Positions 28,030-37,010 of a stretch of DNA of 64,000 bases are shown here, piece by piece; positions within the stretch are counted from its first letter, which is position 1; every line of letters begins with the position of its first letter. Under the pieces are notes generated by a model. That model was not told where the DNA came from. It saw nothing but the letters and a program-made list of their open reading frames with translations, and did not search any database. The stretch comes from Actinomadura sp. NBRC 104412 (GTDB lineage Bacteria > Actinomycetota > Actinomycetes > Streptosporangiales > Streptosporangiaceae), in NCBI RefSeq assembly GCF_030269515.1, contig NZ_BSTM01000009.1, positions 214,685-278,684 of the forward strand, read 5' to 3'. The translations under genes were made by a program, and so were the position numbers.

Positions 28030-28549
28030 GCGGCACGTCACCGTCCGCCTGGCACGCCCCGACGAGTACGCGCGGATCGGCGAGCTGACGGTCGAGGTGT
28101 ACACGCGGGGCGGTCTGATCCCGCCCGGGTCCGCCTACCTGCACACGCTGGCCGACGCCGCCGACCGCGCGGCCAAGGCGGAGCTGCTGGTCGCCGAGGT
28201 GGACGGGGAGATCGCGGGGGCCGTCGCGTACGCGCCGCCGGACAGCCCGTACGCCGAGCTGGCGGCACCGGACGAGGGCGAGTTCCGCATGCTGGTCGTC
28301 CAGGAGTCCAGCCGCGGGAACGGTGTCGGGCGGGCGCTCGTCCAGGAGTGCGCCGACCGGGCGCGGCGGGCGGGGCTGGTCGCGCTGCGGCTGTCGACGC
28401 AGCCGAACATGCGCGTCGCCCAGCGGCTGTACGAGCGGATGGGGTTCACGCGGACCCCGGAGCTCGACTGGAGCCCGGTCGAGGGTGTGAACCTGCTCAC
28501 CTACGTCCTGGACCTGAGGCCCGCGGGGGACGGCGTCAGGCCGAGCTGA
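28022..28549 (+). CDS. GNAT family N-acetyltransferase
   Basis: About 175 residues, starting at a GTG inside the end of the preceding gene (8-base overlap), so translationally coupled. Motif A is [29 protein letters not shown] (about 90-118); the C-terminal [20 protein letters not shown] is usual. Substrate unknown. The 3' end overlaps by 14 bases the convergent small Cys-rich gene. Confidence 0.85.
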   Translation: MSERHVTVRLARPDEYARIGELTVEVYTRGGLIPPGSAYLHTLADAADRAAKAELLVAEVDGEIAGAVAYAPPDSPYAELAAPDEGEFRMLVVQESSRGNGVGRALVQECADRARRAGLVALRLSTQPNMRVAQRLYERMGFTRTPELDWSPVEGVNLLTYVLDLRPAGDGVRPS

Positions 28550-28721
28550 GCACGCCGTGCTCGGAGCAGCGCGCCGTCCAGCCCATCGGGGTCACCTGCA
28601 CCACCATCCGGCGGCGGCAGCGCGCGCAGTAGCGCGGCGGTTCCATCAGCCGCGCCTCGCGGCACTTCTCGTGTTCGCCTTCCTCTGCGGGCTTCCCGCA
28701 GCGGTCACAGTACCTCTCCAC
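28536..28721 (-). CDS. Small Cys-rich protein, candidate biotin synthase auxiliary protein
   Basis: A 61-residue protein with six cysteines (5, 8, 20, 32, 35, 52) in two CxxC groups: [17 protein letters not shown] and [13 protein letters not shown], then TARCSEHG. It could bind zinc or an iron-sulfur cluster. The pattern, particularly [16 protein letters not shown], recalls small proteins encoded beside bioB in actinomycetes and named BsaP, which support BioB turnover. Here it lies 4 kb from bioB, next to the biotin carboxylase gene. The assignment rests on memory of the pattern and is tentative; a plain zinc ribbon is the alternative. Confidence 0.6.
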   Translation of the reverse strand: MERYCDRCGKPAEEGEHEKCREARLMEPPRYCARCRRRMVVQVTPMGWTARCSEHGVLSSA

Positions 28722-28769
28722 GGCGGGCAGACTACCCCTGCTTACCAGCCGCCCTTGGAGCGGCCCGGT

Positions 28770-30131
28770 TCACGGGCGCATGCGGCCGACGATGCCGGTG
28801 TCGTACGAGCCGTCCACGAACTCGGGGTGCTCAAGCAGTTCGGCGAGGAACGGCAGGTTGGTGTTGATCCCCTCGATCCGGAACGCGGCCACGGCCACCC
28901 GCGCCCGCTCCAGCGCGGCGGGACGGTCGCCGGCGTGCACGCACAGCTTCGCCAGCATCGGGTCGTAGTACGGCGTGACGGTGGTGCCCTCGGCGTAGCC
29001 CGCGTCGATGCGGATGCCGTCGCCGACCGGCTCCTCCCAGACCTTGATCTCGCCCGGGGACGGCATGAAGGTCACGGGGTCCTCGGCGTACACCCGCAGC
29101 TCGATCGCGTGCCCACGGACGGCCACCGCGCCGCCGGGCGGCTCGCCGAACGAGGGCGGCTCGCCGGCGGCGATCCGTAGCTGCTGCTCCACCAGGTCGA
29201 TCCCGGTGACCAGCTCGGTGACCGGATGCTCCACCTGCAGCCGGGTGTTCATCTCCAGGAAGAAGAAGTCCTGCGCGGCCGGGTCGACCAGGCACTCGAC
29301 CGTCCCGGCGCCGCGGTAGCCGACCGCCTCCCCCGCGCGCACCGCCGCCTCCATCATCCGGGCGCGCAGCTCCGGCGTGATGCCCGGGGACGGGGTCTCC
29401 TCCACGACCTTCTGGTGGCGGCGCTGCACCGAGCAGTCGCGCTCGCCCAGCGCGAGCACCGTGCCGTCGGCCAGGCCGAGGATCTGCACCTCGACGTGCC
29501 GCGCGCCCTCCACGAACCGTTCCAGCAGGATGTCGGCCCGCTTCCCCGAACCCCCGAAGAAGCGCGCCGAGGTGGTCCGCGCGGTCTCGTACGCCTGGCG
29601 GAGGGCGGGTTCATCGCGGGCGACGGCCATGCCGATGCCGCCCCCGCCTCCGGCGGCCTTCACCATGATCGGGTAGCCGATGCGCGCGGCCTCGGCCACG
29701 GCGGCGTCGGCGTCCGGGACGGGGTCGGTGACGCCGGGCGCGACCGGGACACCCGCCTCCGCCATCAGGTTACGGGCGTTGATCTTGTCGCCCATCCGCT
29801 CGATCGCGTCCGGCGGCGGCCCGATCCAGGCCAGCCCCGCCTCCATCACCCGGCGCGCGAACCCGGCGTTCTCCGCCAGGAACCCGTACCCGGGGTGGAC
29901 GGCGCGGGCGTTGGTGCGCCGCGCCGCCTCCATGATCCGGGGGATGTCGAGGTAGCTGGAGGCGGCCCGGGCGGGGCCGATCAGGATCGCCTCGTCGGCC
30001 TCGGCGACGAACGGCAGCCCCGCGTCGGCCTCCGAGTACACCGCGATGGCCTTCAGCCCCAGGCCGCGGACGGTACGAATGATCCGGCTGGCGATCTCAC
30101 CGCGGTTGGCCACGAGCACGGATTCGTGCAA
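28770..30131 (-). CDS. Acyl-CoA carboxylase, biotin carboxylase subunit
   Basis: About 453 residues: carboxylates the biotin of a separate carrier protein with ATP and bicarbonate. SVLVANRGEIASRIIRTVRGLG opens the N-domain; the ATP-grasp has IMVKAAGGGGGIGMAVARDE, and HVEVQILGLADGTVLALGERDCSVQRRHQK and FLEMNTRLQVEHPVTELVTG hold active-site residues. The chain ends without a biotin-carrier domain, unlike most actinobacterial AccA-type proteins of about 590 residues, so it is an AccC-like stand-alone subunit. TAGTCT (30190-30185) suggests transcription starts near 30178; GAAGGAG (30149-30143) then favours the TTG at 30131, though GTG 30140 or 30176 are possible. Carrier and carboxyltransferase genes are not adjacent. 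Confidence 0.88.
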   Translation of the reverse strand: MHESVLVANRGEIASRIIRTVRGLGLKAIAVYSEADAGLPFVAEADEAILIGPARAASSYLDIPRIMEAARRTNARAVHPGYGFLAENAGFARRVMEAGLAWIGPPPDAIERMGDKINARNLMAEAGVPVAPGVTDPVPDADAAVAEAARIGYPIMVKAAGGGGGIGMAVARDEPALRQAYETARTTSARFFGGSGKRADILLERFVEGARHVEVQILGLADGTVLALGERDCSVQRRHQKVVEETPSPGITPELRARMMEAAVRAGEAVGYRGAGTVECLVDPAAQDFFFLEMNTRLQVEHPVTELVTGIDLVEQQLRIAAGEPPSFGEPPGGAVAVRGHAIELRVYAEDPVTFMPSPGEIKVWEEPVGDGIRIDAGYAEGTTVTPYYDPMLAKLCVHAGDRPAALERARVAVAAFRIEGINTNLPFLAELLEHPEFVDGSYDTGIVGRMRP

Positions 30132-30220
30132 CGACCGCACACTCCTTCGTCCCCTGGCGGGCCCGCGCCCGCGCACTCGGGCAGAGACTAGCCCCCCGGC
30201 GGTCGCGGGGCCACCGGCCC

Positions 30221-31606
30221 CTACAGCCGGGGACGGCGGTCGACGACGCGGCTGAGCGCCTCGACCACGGCGGGGTCGTACTCGGCGGCCGAGTCGAGCC
30301 GCAGCCGTTCCAGGACGGCGGCGCCCCGGTCGCGGTCACCGGAGTCGCCGACCAGGTCGTCGTAGGCGTTGGCCACCTTGATGATCCTGCTGGCCAGCGG
30401 CGGCGCCTGGGGGCGCCGCTCCGGCGCGTCGGCGGGATGGAGGGAGCCGGACGCGTCGCCGACGCCGTCGCCGGGCGCGGCCTGCGGCTGCGTGGACTGC
30501 TCGACCCGGTACGGATGCGAGGACCGCTCCACGATCCGGGCGACATGGTCGAGCACGCCGGTCTGCCTGATGACCTCGGCGCCCAGCTCGGCGATGCGGC
30601 GCTGCTCGGCGGGCGAGGCCAGCACGGTGGCGCCGCCGGGGATGGGATCGCCCAGCGACAACTGCCCGATGTCGTGCATGAGCGCCGCGTACTCCAGATG
30701 CAGCAGCTCCTCCTCGGACATGCCCAGCTCCCGGCCCATCGCCACCGACAGCCGGGAGACACGCCGGGAATGCCCGGTCTCCACGTACCCGCCGACCTCG
30801 GTGACCCGCGACAGCGCCCGCACGGTCTGCAGATAGGTCGCGCGCACCCCGGCATAGCGGCGGAACGCGAACTGGGTGACCAGGATCGGCGCCGTGAACA
30901 CCAGCAGCGCGGCCGGGCCCATCACCGTGGTCGCCACCGCGATCAGCATGGCGGTCGCGCTGGTGGCCGCGCACAGCGCCGCCTTGGCCTTGATCTCGTC
31001 CCGCATCGCGATACCGAACCGCGCCCGTACCGCCTCCGCCCGGATCAGCGCGGCGATCATCACCTCGCAGGCACAGGCGATGATCACCACGACGCCCATC
31101 ATCGCGAGCAGCACCTGCCAGTGCAGCCGCAGCGACAGCAGCGGCCGGAAGCACAGCGCCACGGCGGTGACCGTGAACAGCCGGCGGGCCATGGCGTCCA
31201 GCCGGGGGGTGCGGCCCACCGCGACATGGGGCAGCGAGCCGACCAGCGTGCCGACGGCGGTCACCGCCACCACCTGCAACGGGGAATGCACGGCCGGGGC
31301 GACGCCGAGCGGCGCGTCGGGCGGCGCCCCCTCCGGCCCGATCCCGACCAGCAGCGCGTAGCCGATCCCGCCCGCGCTGGCGATCGGCGCGACCTCCCGG
31401 TTGCCGGGCATCACCATCCGGAACAGCTCGCCCAGCGCGATCAGCACGCCGAACACCACGGCGACCTCGGCCTGCTCAAGGCCCACCGCCGCCACCTGCG
31501 TGATCGCGACGATCACCACGAGCCCGGCGGTGGCGATCAGCATGAGCTGGCCGGAGTCGATGGTCCGCCAGGCGGCGCGCTCCTGGGTGCGCATCTGGGT
31601 GCTCAT
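30221..31606 (-). CDS. Membrane protein with degenerate HD-GYP-like domain
   Basis: About 461 residues. Six to eight hydrophobic segments (residues about 20-240; for example LMLIATAGLVVIVAITQVAAV and VLLAMMGVVVIIACACEVMIAALI) precede a cytoplasmic HD domain: LMHDIGQLSLGDPIPGG keeps the HD pair, but the GYP motif that marks cyclic-di-GMP phosphodiesterases is missing. A low-complexity insertion (about 365-410) lies where it would be. It is the second gene of a pair, 27 bases behind an intact HD-GYP protein. It may have lost activity or act as a partner. ATG 31615 is an alternative start. Confidence 0.8.
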   Translation of the reverse strand: MSTQMRTQERAAWRTIDSGQLMLIATAGLVVIVAITQVAAVGLEQAEVAVVFGVLIALGELFRMVMPGNREVAPIASAGGIGYALLVGIGPEGAPPDAPLGVAPAVHSPLQVVAVTAVGTLVGSLPHVAVGRTPRLDAMARRLFTVTAVALCFRPLLSLRLHWQVLLAMMGVVVIIACACEVMIAALIRAEAVRARFGIAMRDEIKAKAALCAATSATAMLIAVATTVMGPAALLVFTAPILVTQFAFRRYAGVRATYLQTVRALSRVTEVGGYVETGHSRRVSRLSVAMGRELGMSEEELLHLEYAALMHDIGQLSLGDPIPGGATVLASPAEQRRIAELGAEVIRQTGVLDHVARIVERSSHPYRVEQSTQPQAAPGDGVGDASGSLHPADAPERRPQAPPLASRIIKVANAYDDLVGDSGDRDRGAAVLERLRLDSAAEYDPAVVEALSRVVDRRPRL

Positions 31607-31633
31607 CGGCTCCATCTTCCTGGACGGCGGCGG

Positions 31634-33106
31634 CTAGCGGCGGGCGCCGCCACCGGCGACATCCCCTGCCGCACCCGCCGGGTCGGTGCCCGCCGGGTGG
31701 CTGCTGGCGACCTTCGTTCCGGCGCCGCCGCCGTTTCCGTTCCCACCGGCGTTCCCACTGGCGCCGCCGCTCCCGGCGACGCGGAGCGGCGCGCTGAAGT
31801 CGTCGTGGTCCTGCTGGGTGGTCTCCACGATGTCGTCCTCGGGCAGCACGACGGGCTGGGGCGGATCCCAGCCGTCGCGTTCGAGCGCGCGCAGGAACGC
31901 GTCCACGATGGCGGGGTCGAAGTGGTCGCCCGCGCCGCGGCGCAGCTCCTGGACGGCCTCCTCCACGGTGCGGGCCGCCCGGTACGAACGGGTCGAGGTC
32001 ATCGAGTCGAACGCGTCCGCCACCGAGATGACGCGGGCGAACTCGGGGATCTCGTCACCGGCCAGCCCCATCGGGTAGCCGCGGCCGTTCATCTTCTCGT
32101 GGTGGTGCATGATCCCGGCCAGCGCCTCGTCCAGGAAGCCGATGTCCCGCACGATGTCCAGGCCCCGCATCGGGTGCAGCTGGATCGCGGCGAACTCCTC
32201 CTCGGTGAGCGCCCCGGTCTTCTGCAGGACCTTGGTCGGGACGCCGAGCTTGCCCACATCGTGCAGCATCCCCGCGTACCGGATCGCCTCCACCCGGTCC
32301 GACCGCATCCCGATCTCCTGCGCGATCATCACCGACCCGCGCGACACCCGCTCCGAATGACCACGCGTGTAGTAGTCCTTGGTCTCCACCGCCTGGCACA
32401 ACGCCGCCAGCGTCGCCGCGTGCGCCTGCCGCTGCGCCCGCGTCTGCTCGAACGCCCACCGCGCGATGAACAACGGCAGCAACACCAGCACCGCCGCGAA
32501 CGGGCCGATCCCGACCCGGGACCACAGGCCGGCGATCAGCAGGCCGAACATGCCGTACCCCAGGCATCCGAAGGCGAGCTGCCCGCTGGCGGTCAGCAGC
32601 TCGCGCACCGACGCCTGCCGGCTCAGCAGCAGCACCCCGGCCACCAGCAGCAGGTTGACCAGGACGAAGGTGACCAGGGCGCCGAGGAACGGGCCGATCA
32701 CGTGCTCGACCCAGCGGGCCTGCCCCGGCTCGAACCGCTGCCCGCCGAGCGCCTGGAAGACCACGCCGGACGCGTACCCGCACAGCGCGAACTGCGCGCC
32801 GTTGAACAGCCGCTTGACCGGCGCGAACAGCCGCTGCCCCGTGACGATGGCGCAGACCCCGAGCAGCGCGGCGCCGGCCGGGCCGAGCAGCACCACCGTG
32901 GCCAGGCTGGCGGCGAAGCTCAGCGAGACCCGGGCGCGCTCGACGCTGAGGAGGGCGGGCGCCGAGTCGCAGATGAGGAAGAGCACGGCCAGGACGGCGA
33001 GGGTGCGCCATTCCAGCCCCTCGTAGGACGCCGTCGCGATGAGCCCGGCCGCCAGTGCGACCACGCCGCAGATGTACGCCCAGGCAGCGAGAGGTAGTCC
33101 GCGCAT
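31634..33106 (-). CDS. Membrane-bound HD-GYP phosphohydrolase
   Basis: About 490 residues. ATG 33106 follows GGAGGGGG. Residues about 5-230 contain up to eight membrane helices (MASE-type sensor). The cytoplasmic domain keeps every key motif: TRGHSERVSRGSVMIA, MLHDVGKLGVPTKVLQKTG, HHHEKMNGRGYPMGL and VISVADAFDSMTS. The intact GYP predicts cyclic-di-GMP (or similar nucleotide) hydrolysis. The C-terminal 60 residues are Gly/Asn/Ala-rich and disordered. It is followed by a sequence-related protein with a degraded active site, suggesting gene duplication. Confidence 0.9.
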   Translation of the reverse strand: MRGLPLAAWAYICGVVALAAGLIATASYEGLEWRTLAVLAVLFLICDSAPALLSVERARVSLSFAASLATVVLLGPAGAALLGVCAIVTGQRLFAPVKRLFNGAQFALCGYASGVVFQALGGQRFEPGQARWVEHVIGPFLGALVTFVLVNLLLVAGVLLLSRQASVRELLTASGQLAFGCLGYGMFGLLIAGLWSRVGIGPFAAVLVLLPLFIARWAFEQTRAQRQAHAATLAALCQAVETKDYYTRGHSERVSRGSVMIAQEIGMRSDRVEAIRYAGMLHDVGKLGVPTKVLQKTGALTEEEFAAIQLHPMRGLDIVRDIGFLDEALAGIMHHHEKMNGRGYPMGLAGDEIPEFARVISVADAFDSMTSTRSYRAARTVEEAVQELRRGAGDHFDPAIVDAFLRALERDGWDPPQPVVLPEDDIVETTQQDHDDFSAPLRVAGSGGASGNAGGNGNGGGAGTKVASSHPAGTDPAGAAGDVAGGGARR

Positions 33107-33329
33107 GCCGCCCCCTCCGGGAGTCGACGTCCCCATTGCCGTCGCCGGGGGTCTCAACACCGGCCGCCGGACCGCCGCCGGATCCGGGCACGCCTGCTGT
33201 TCCCGTCGTCGAATCGGCACAAGACTAACGCGAGCTGCACAGGCCACACAGGCATGCGGAGAATCGTGAGCAAAGCGTGAACCGATCACCACCAGGGGTG
33301 AACGTGGCGGAACGGCCCGGACGCCCGGC

Positions 33330-34253
33330 TCAGGAGCGCGCCGCGCGCTCGCGTGCCCAGGCCACGGTCTCGGCCAGTCCCTCGGGCAGCGCCGTGCGGG
33401 GCGTCCAGCCGAGGTCGGCGGCCGTGGTGGACGGGTCGACCGCCATCGCGGGCAGGTCGCCGAGGCGGGGCGGGGCGAAGTCGGGCTCGTCCGGTGCCCC
33501 GGCGGCCGCGGCGACCAGGGTGTGCAGGTCGCGGTCGGTGGTCTGGAGCCCGGTGCCGACGTTGTACCGGCCGCCCCCGCCGCGCTCGCCGGTGGCGCGG
33601 GCGAAGGCGTCCACCACGTCCAGGACGTAGACGTAGTCGCGGGTCTGCTTGCCGTCCCCGAAGACGCGGGTGGGGCGCCCGGCCAGCAGCGCGTCGGTGA
33701 AGATCGAGATGACGCCCGCCTCGCCGTCCGGGGTCTGCCGCGGCCCGTACACGTTGGCCAGCGTCAGGATGGTGAAGTCCAGGCCGTGCAGCGCGTGGTA
33801 GGCGCGGGTGTAGACCTCGCCGGTGACCTTGGACGCCGCGTACGGCGAGGCGGGGCGCAGCTCGGCCTCGGCCGGGACGGGCAGCGCGTCGGGGACGCCA
33901 TAGACGGCGCAACTGGAGGTGAAGACGACCTTGCGGGTGCCCGCGGCGCGCGCCGCCTCCAGGACGTTCACGGTGCCGATCACATTGGTGCGGGCGTCGC
34001 CCAGCGGGTCCGCGACGCTGGCGCGCACGCTGACCTGGGCCGCCAGATGGCAGATCACCTCGGGCGGACGCGCGGCGACCCGCTCCCTCAGCGCGGGGTC
34101 GGCCACGTCCATCCGCCAGAGCTCCACGCCGGGACGGAGGTTGGCGCCCGAGGACAGGTCGTCCAGCCCGATCACCTCGTGACCGTCGGCGATCAGCCGG
34201 TCGGCGAGATGGGATCCGATGAAGCCGGCCGCGCCGGTCACGAGAACGCGCAC
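33330..34253 (-). CDS. NAD-dependent epimerase/dehydratase (UDP-glucose 4-epimerase-like)
   Basis: About 307 residues of the extended SDR family. VRVLVTGAAGFIGSHLADRL binds NAD; the active site is FTSSCAVYGVP with YAASKVTGE; YGPRQTPDGEAGVISIF and RVFGDGKQTRDYVYVLDVVDAF are typical of GalE-like and related sugar-nucleotide epimerases. GTG 34253 is favoured because TATCGT lies seven bases upstream; GTG 34262 would be the alternative. No other sugar-nucleotide genes are next to it, so the exact substrate is open. It precedes nothing co-directional within 200 bases. Confidence 0.87.
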   Translation of the reverse strand: MRVLVTGAAGFIGSHLADRLIADGHEVIGLDDLSSGANLRPGVELWRMDVADPALRERVAARPPEVICHLAAQVSVRASVADPLGDARTNVIGTVNVLEAARAAGTRKVVFTSSCAVYGVPDALPVPAEAELRPASPYAASKVTGEVYTRAYHALHGLDFTILTLANVYGPRQTPDGEAGVISIFTDALLAGRPTRVFGDGKQTRDYVYVLDVVDAFARATGERGGGGRYNVGTGLQTTDRDLHTLVAAAAGAPDEPDFAPPRLGDLPAMAVDPSTTAADLGWTPRTALPEGLAETVAWARERAARS

Positions 34254-34332
34254 GCACAGCACGATACCGACGCCCCGCGGGCACGCGGGCGCGCCGAGGG
34301 ACCGGACCCGGCCGGGGCCGGACGCGCGGCCG

Positions 34333-34632
34333 TCAGAGCTGGCCGGAGGACCGGCCCGCCGCCTCGGCCGACTTGATCTCGCCGCAGATCTGCTCGATCT
34401 TCCCCAGTACCTTGGCGCGCAGGTCCTCGGGTACCGGTTCGGAGCCGCAGCTCTTGCCCACCAGCTTCTTCACGGCCTCTTCGAGGTCGTACTCGCGCAG
34501 GCAGGGGCCGCACTCCTCCAGGTGCTGCCGCACCTCGCCGCAACCGCCCTGGTCCAGCTCGCCGTCCAGATACGTGTAGACGCGGGCCAGGACTTCCTCA
34601 CACGGCGTCTCGTGGTGGTCGCCACAGCTCAT
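34333..34632 (-). CDS. rsrA: Redox-sensitive zinc anti-sigma factor RsrA
   Basis: A 99-residue ZAS-family anti-sigma factor. Cys11, His37, Cys41 and Cys44 (in HLEECGPC) are the zinc ligands, and Cys3, Cys31 and Cys62 are at the same numbers as in Streptomyces coelicolor RsrA. Oxidation to a disulfide between Cys11 and one of the CxxC cysteines releases the sigma factor. The gene starts three bases after the sigR stop, in one operon. It binds and silences the sigma factor until thiol oxidation. Confidence 0.95.
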   Translation of the reverse strand: MSCGDHHETPCEEVLARVYTYLDGELDQGGCGEVRQHLEECGPCLREYDLEEAVKKLVGKSCGSEPVPEDLRAKVLGKIEQICGEIKSAEAAGRSSGQL

Positions 34633-34635
34633 GGC

Positions 34636-35388
34636 TCACTCACCCTTCCCGGTCGCCCGGGACAGGCCGCGCTCCCGGGCGTAGTCCTCAAGCATGCCGC
34701 GAAGCTGCCGCCGCCCGCGGTGCAAACGCGACATCACTGTCCCGATCGGCGTCCCCATGATCTCGGCGATCTCCTTGTAGGCGAAGCCCTCGACGTCGGC
34801 GAGGTACACCGCGATCCGGAACTCCTCGGGCAGGTCCTGCAGGGCGCGCTTCACATCGGTGTCGGGCAGGTGCTCCAGCGCCTCGGCCTCGGCCGACTTC
34901 AGGCCGCTGGAGGTGTGCGACTCCGCGCGCGCGAGCTGCCAGTCCTCGATCTCCTCGGTGGCCGCCTGCTGCGGCTGCCGCTGGCGCTTGCGGTAGGAGT
35001 TGATGAAGGTGTTGGTCAGGATCCGGTAGAGCCACGCCTTCAGGTTCGTGCCCTCCTTGAACTGGTGGAAGGACGCGAACGCCTTGGCGAAGGTCTCCTG
35101 GACGAGATCCTCCGCGTCCGCCGGGTTGCGGGTCATCCGCAACGCGGCCGAGTACAGCTGGTCCAAGAACGGGAGCACGTCGCGCTGGAAGCGCTCCTGG
35201 CGCTGCTCCACGGTCTCCGTGGTGCTCGGTACCTGACCCACCTCCTCGGCTGTGGCGGCGCCGTCGGCGCCGTACCTCACAGACGATATCGGGCCGCGGC
35301 TCCTCATCACGCCGCCGGGCCGCGCGCCATCGCCGCGCGACGGCGACGCGAGCCCCCGCTGATCGGGCAAGGCGACGGACGAGGTCAT
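34636..35388 (-). CDS. sigR: ECF sigma factor SigR/SigH (thiol-oxidative stress)
   Basis: Up to 250 residues. Region 2: [31 protein letters not shown] to [24 protein letters not shown]; region 4: [44 protein letters not shown]. This is the actinobacterial SigR/SigH class that controls thioredoxin, mycothiol and proteolysis genes. The frame is open from ATG 35388, which gives about 60 residues before the conserved [13 protein letters not shown]; later starts (GTG 35280, 35241, 35211) would give a shorter protein. Streptomyces makes both a stable short and an unstable long form (sigma-R prime), and the same may apply here. A sigma-R-type promoter lies upstream. Confidence 0.95.
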   Translation of the reverse strand: MTSSVALPDQRGLASPSRGDGARPGGVMRSRGPISSVRYGADGAATAEEVGQVPSTTETVEQRQERFQRDVLPFLDQLYSAALRMTRNPADAEDLVQETFAKAFASFHQFKEGTNLKAWLYRILTNTFINSYRKRQRQPQQAATEEIEDWQLARAESHTSSGLKSAEAEALEHLPDTDVKRALQDLPEEFRIAVYLADVEGFAYKEIAEIMGTPIGTVMSRLHRGRRQLRGMLEDYARERGLSRATGKGE

Positions 35389-35552
35389 GTGGTCGCACCT
35401 CCGCTGGAGCGAGTGTTCTCGTGCCGCGCGCCGGCCCGGCCATCACCTTCGTGGCCGCGAACCCCGTCCCCCCTTGTCGGTTCGGGGTGGTTCGTGGTTC
35501 GGAGCGGTCAGGGTGTTCAGGTGCGCGCCGCGCGGGCTATACGAGACGGTGC

Positions 35553-35578
35553 AACACCGGCGGGGTCCGTTCGATTCC
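35553..35578 (-). promoter_or_regulatory. Sigma-R-dependent promoter of sigR
   Basis: On the minus strand GGAAT (35578-35574), an 18-base spacer and GTT (35555-35553) match the SigR/SigH promoter consensus GGAAT-N18-GTT exactly. It lies about 165 bases before ATG 35388, giving a transcript that includes the long start. It implies positive autoregulation. The rest of 35389-35680 holds no gene I can support. Confidence 0.75.
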
Positions 35579-35680
35579 CGGCGCCGGAACGAAGGTCATC
35601 TCATCCCGAACTGCACGGAGGGTGATGTCCAGCCTCCAAGGGGGAAGAAGTGAGATACACGGCGAGAACAGGAGCAACCG

Positions 35681-36601
35681 TTGCTCGTGCCGGCGCGACC
35701 TCCCGAGCCCTCCGTCGCCAGCCTGCGGGACACCCCGGGCGACGACGGCTCCCTTGCGCTCTACTGGAGGTTCTACTGGGCGGTCGCCGCGGCACAGCTC
35801 GCCCGCTGGCTGCCGCGGCGTCCCTCGCGCGTCCTCGACCTGGCGGGCGGGACGGTCCGCAGCGGCGCCCAGGCCGCGGCGGCCGGGCACCGCGTGATCG
35901 AGGTCGTGGACCCTCATTTGGGCCGCCATCGCCCCACCGCCCTCGCCCCCGACGGGAAGGCCGGGAACGGAGCCCAGGCCAACGGCACAAGCCCGGCCGC
36001 CATCGGCAAGGTCCTTCCCGCAGGCTACGGACCGCCCCCCGCGCGGCCCGCTGCTGGGGGCGGGGCGGCCGATGCCGCCGAGACCCGTGGGACGAACCGC
36101 CGCCGCGTGATCGCCGATTCGGGGTCCCTGCGCTTCCTGACCGACGCCTCGATCGACGCGGTCATCGCCGAGAACCGGGTGCTGTCCCGGCACCTGGTGA
36201 CCGAGGCCGCGGTCGCCGAGATCGCCCGGGTGCTGCGGCCGGGAGGCCGGGTGCTGCTGTCGGTGGACTCGCTGACCCTCGGCATGGCGCTGCTGGCCGA
36301 GCAGAACTACTGGGCGCACCTGTCGGACGTGCCGAGCGCCGAGGTGCTCCTCGTCCCCTGGCCGGACGGCACCATCACCCGCTGCTTCTGGGCCGACCAG
36401 CTCCGCGAGCTGCTGACGGAGGCCGGTCTGGAGGTCGAGTGGATCCGCCCCCGCACCGTCCTGTCACCGTCCACCGTGGAGCATGTCCTGACGGCCTCTC
36501 CCCGCGCCCTGCCGAGACTCGTGCGGACCGAGCTGAGCGCGCCGATGAACGACGACTCACTGGGGGTCCATCTGCTGGCCAGCGCCCGCCGCCCGGCCTG
36601 A
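35681..36601 (+). CDS. SAM-dependent methyltransferase-like protein with insertion
   Basis: About 306 residues from TTG 35681 (GGAG six bases before). Motif I is SRVLDLAGGTVRSGAQAAAAGHRVIEVVD (residues about 48-77); motif IV/V equivalents are SIDAVIAENRVLSRH and VAEIARVLRPGGRVLLSVDSLTLGM. Between them (about 80-140) lies a low-complexity Gly/Ala/Pro segment that interrupts the fold. The third base of the usual motif (GxGxG) is relaxed to AGGTVRSG, so activity is not certain. Substrate unknown. It diverges from sigR. Confidence 0.75.
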   Translation: MLVPARPPEPSVASLRDTPGDDGSLALYWRFYWAVAAAQLARWLPRRPSRVLDLAGGTVRSGAQAAAAGHRVIEVVDPHLGRHRPTALAPDGKAGNGAQANGTSPAAIGKVLPAGYGPPPARPAAGGGAADAAETRGTNRRRVIADSGSLRFLTDASIDAVIAENRVLSRHLVTEAAVAEIARVLRPGGRVLLSVDSLTLGMALLAEQNYWAHLSDVPSAEVLLVPWPDGTITRCFWADQLRELLTEAGLEVEWIRPRTVLSPSTVEHVLTASPRALPRLVRTELSAPMNDDSLGVHLLASARRPA

Positions 36602-36606
36602 GCCGC

Positions 36607-36939
36607 TCACCTCATGGCCCTGTCGTACTTGGCCTGGCAGGTCACGCAGCGCGCGGCGTCGGGGCGGGCCTCCAGGCGGCCTTCGGGCACCGGCTTGCCG
36701 CAGCCCAGGCACCGGCCGTAGGTGCCCGCGGCGATCCTGGCCAGCGCCGCGTCCACCGCCGCCCTGTGGCGCTGGAGGGAGCTCAGCGCCGCCTCCACAC
36801 GGTCGCCCTCGGTGAGGCCGGCCCCGGCGTCCGCCGCGGAGTGCTCGCGCCCGGGATGCTCGCCCTTGAGGATCGCGATCGAACGGTCCAGGTCGGCGAG
36901 CATGGCCTCAAGCCTGACGCGGGCGGTGGCGGTGTCCAC
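36607..36939 (-). CDS. DksA/TraR C4-type zinc finger protein
   Basis: A 110-residue protein with an N-terminal coiled coil (residues about 1-70, with MLADLDRSIAILKGEH and SLQRHRAAVDAALARI) and a C4 zinc finger, CLGCGKPVPEGRLEARPDAARCVTC. It belongs to the DksA/TraR family, which binds the secondary channel of RNA polymerase; most actinobacterial members lack the acidic tip of true DksA, so it may not act with ppGpp. GTG 36939 with GGAAGGAG upstream. Converges on the methyltransferase gene with five bases between. Confidence 0.85.
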   Translation of the reverse strand: MDTATARVRLEAMLADLDRSIAILKGEHPGREHSAADAGAGLTEGDRVEAALSSLQRHRAAVDAALARIAAGTYGRCLGCGKPVPEGRLEARPDAARCVTCQAKYDRAMR

Positions 36940-37010
36940 GGTGCCGGAACTCCTTCCGGTACGCCCCGGGCAAGGGGGCCTCGCCGTCCGGCCACCGGAA
37001 GGACCGGCGG

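Noticed and set aside
35281..35290. CGATATCG in the sigR leader as another PadR-type site
   Set aside because: Only an 8-bp palindrome is shared; the flanking positions do not match the three sites at 5095, 6756 and 46211.
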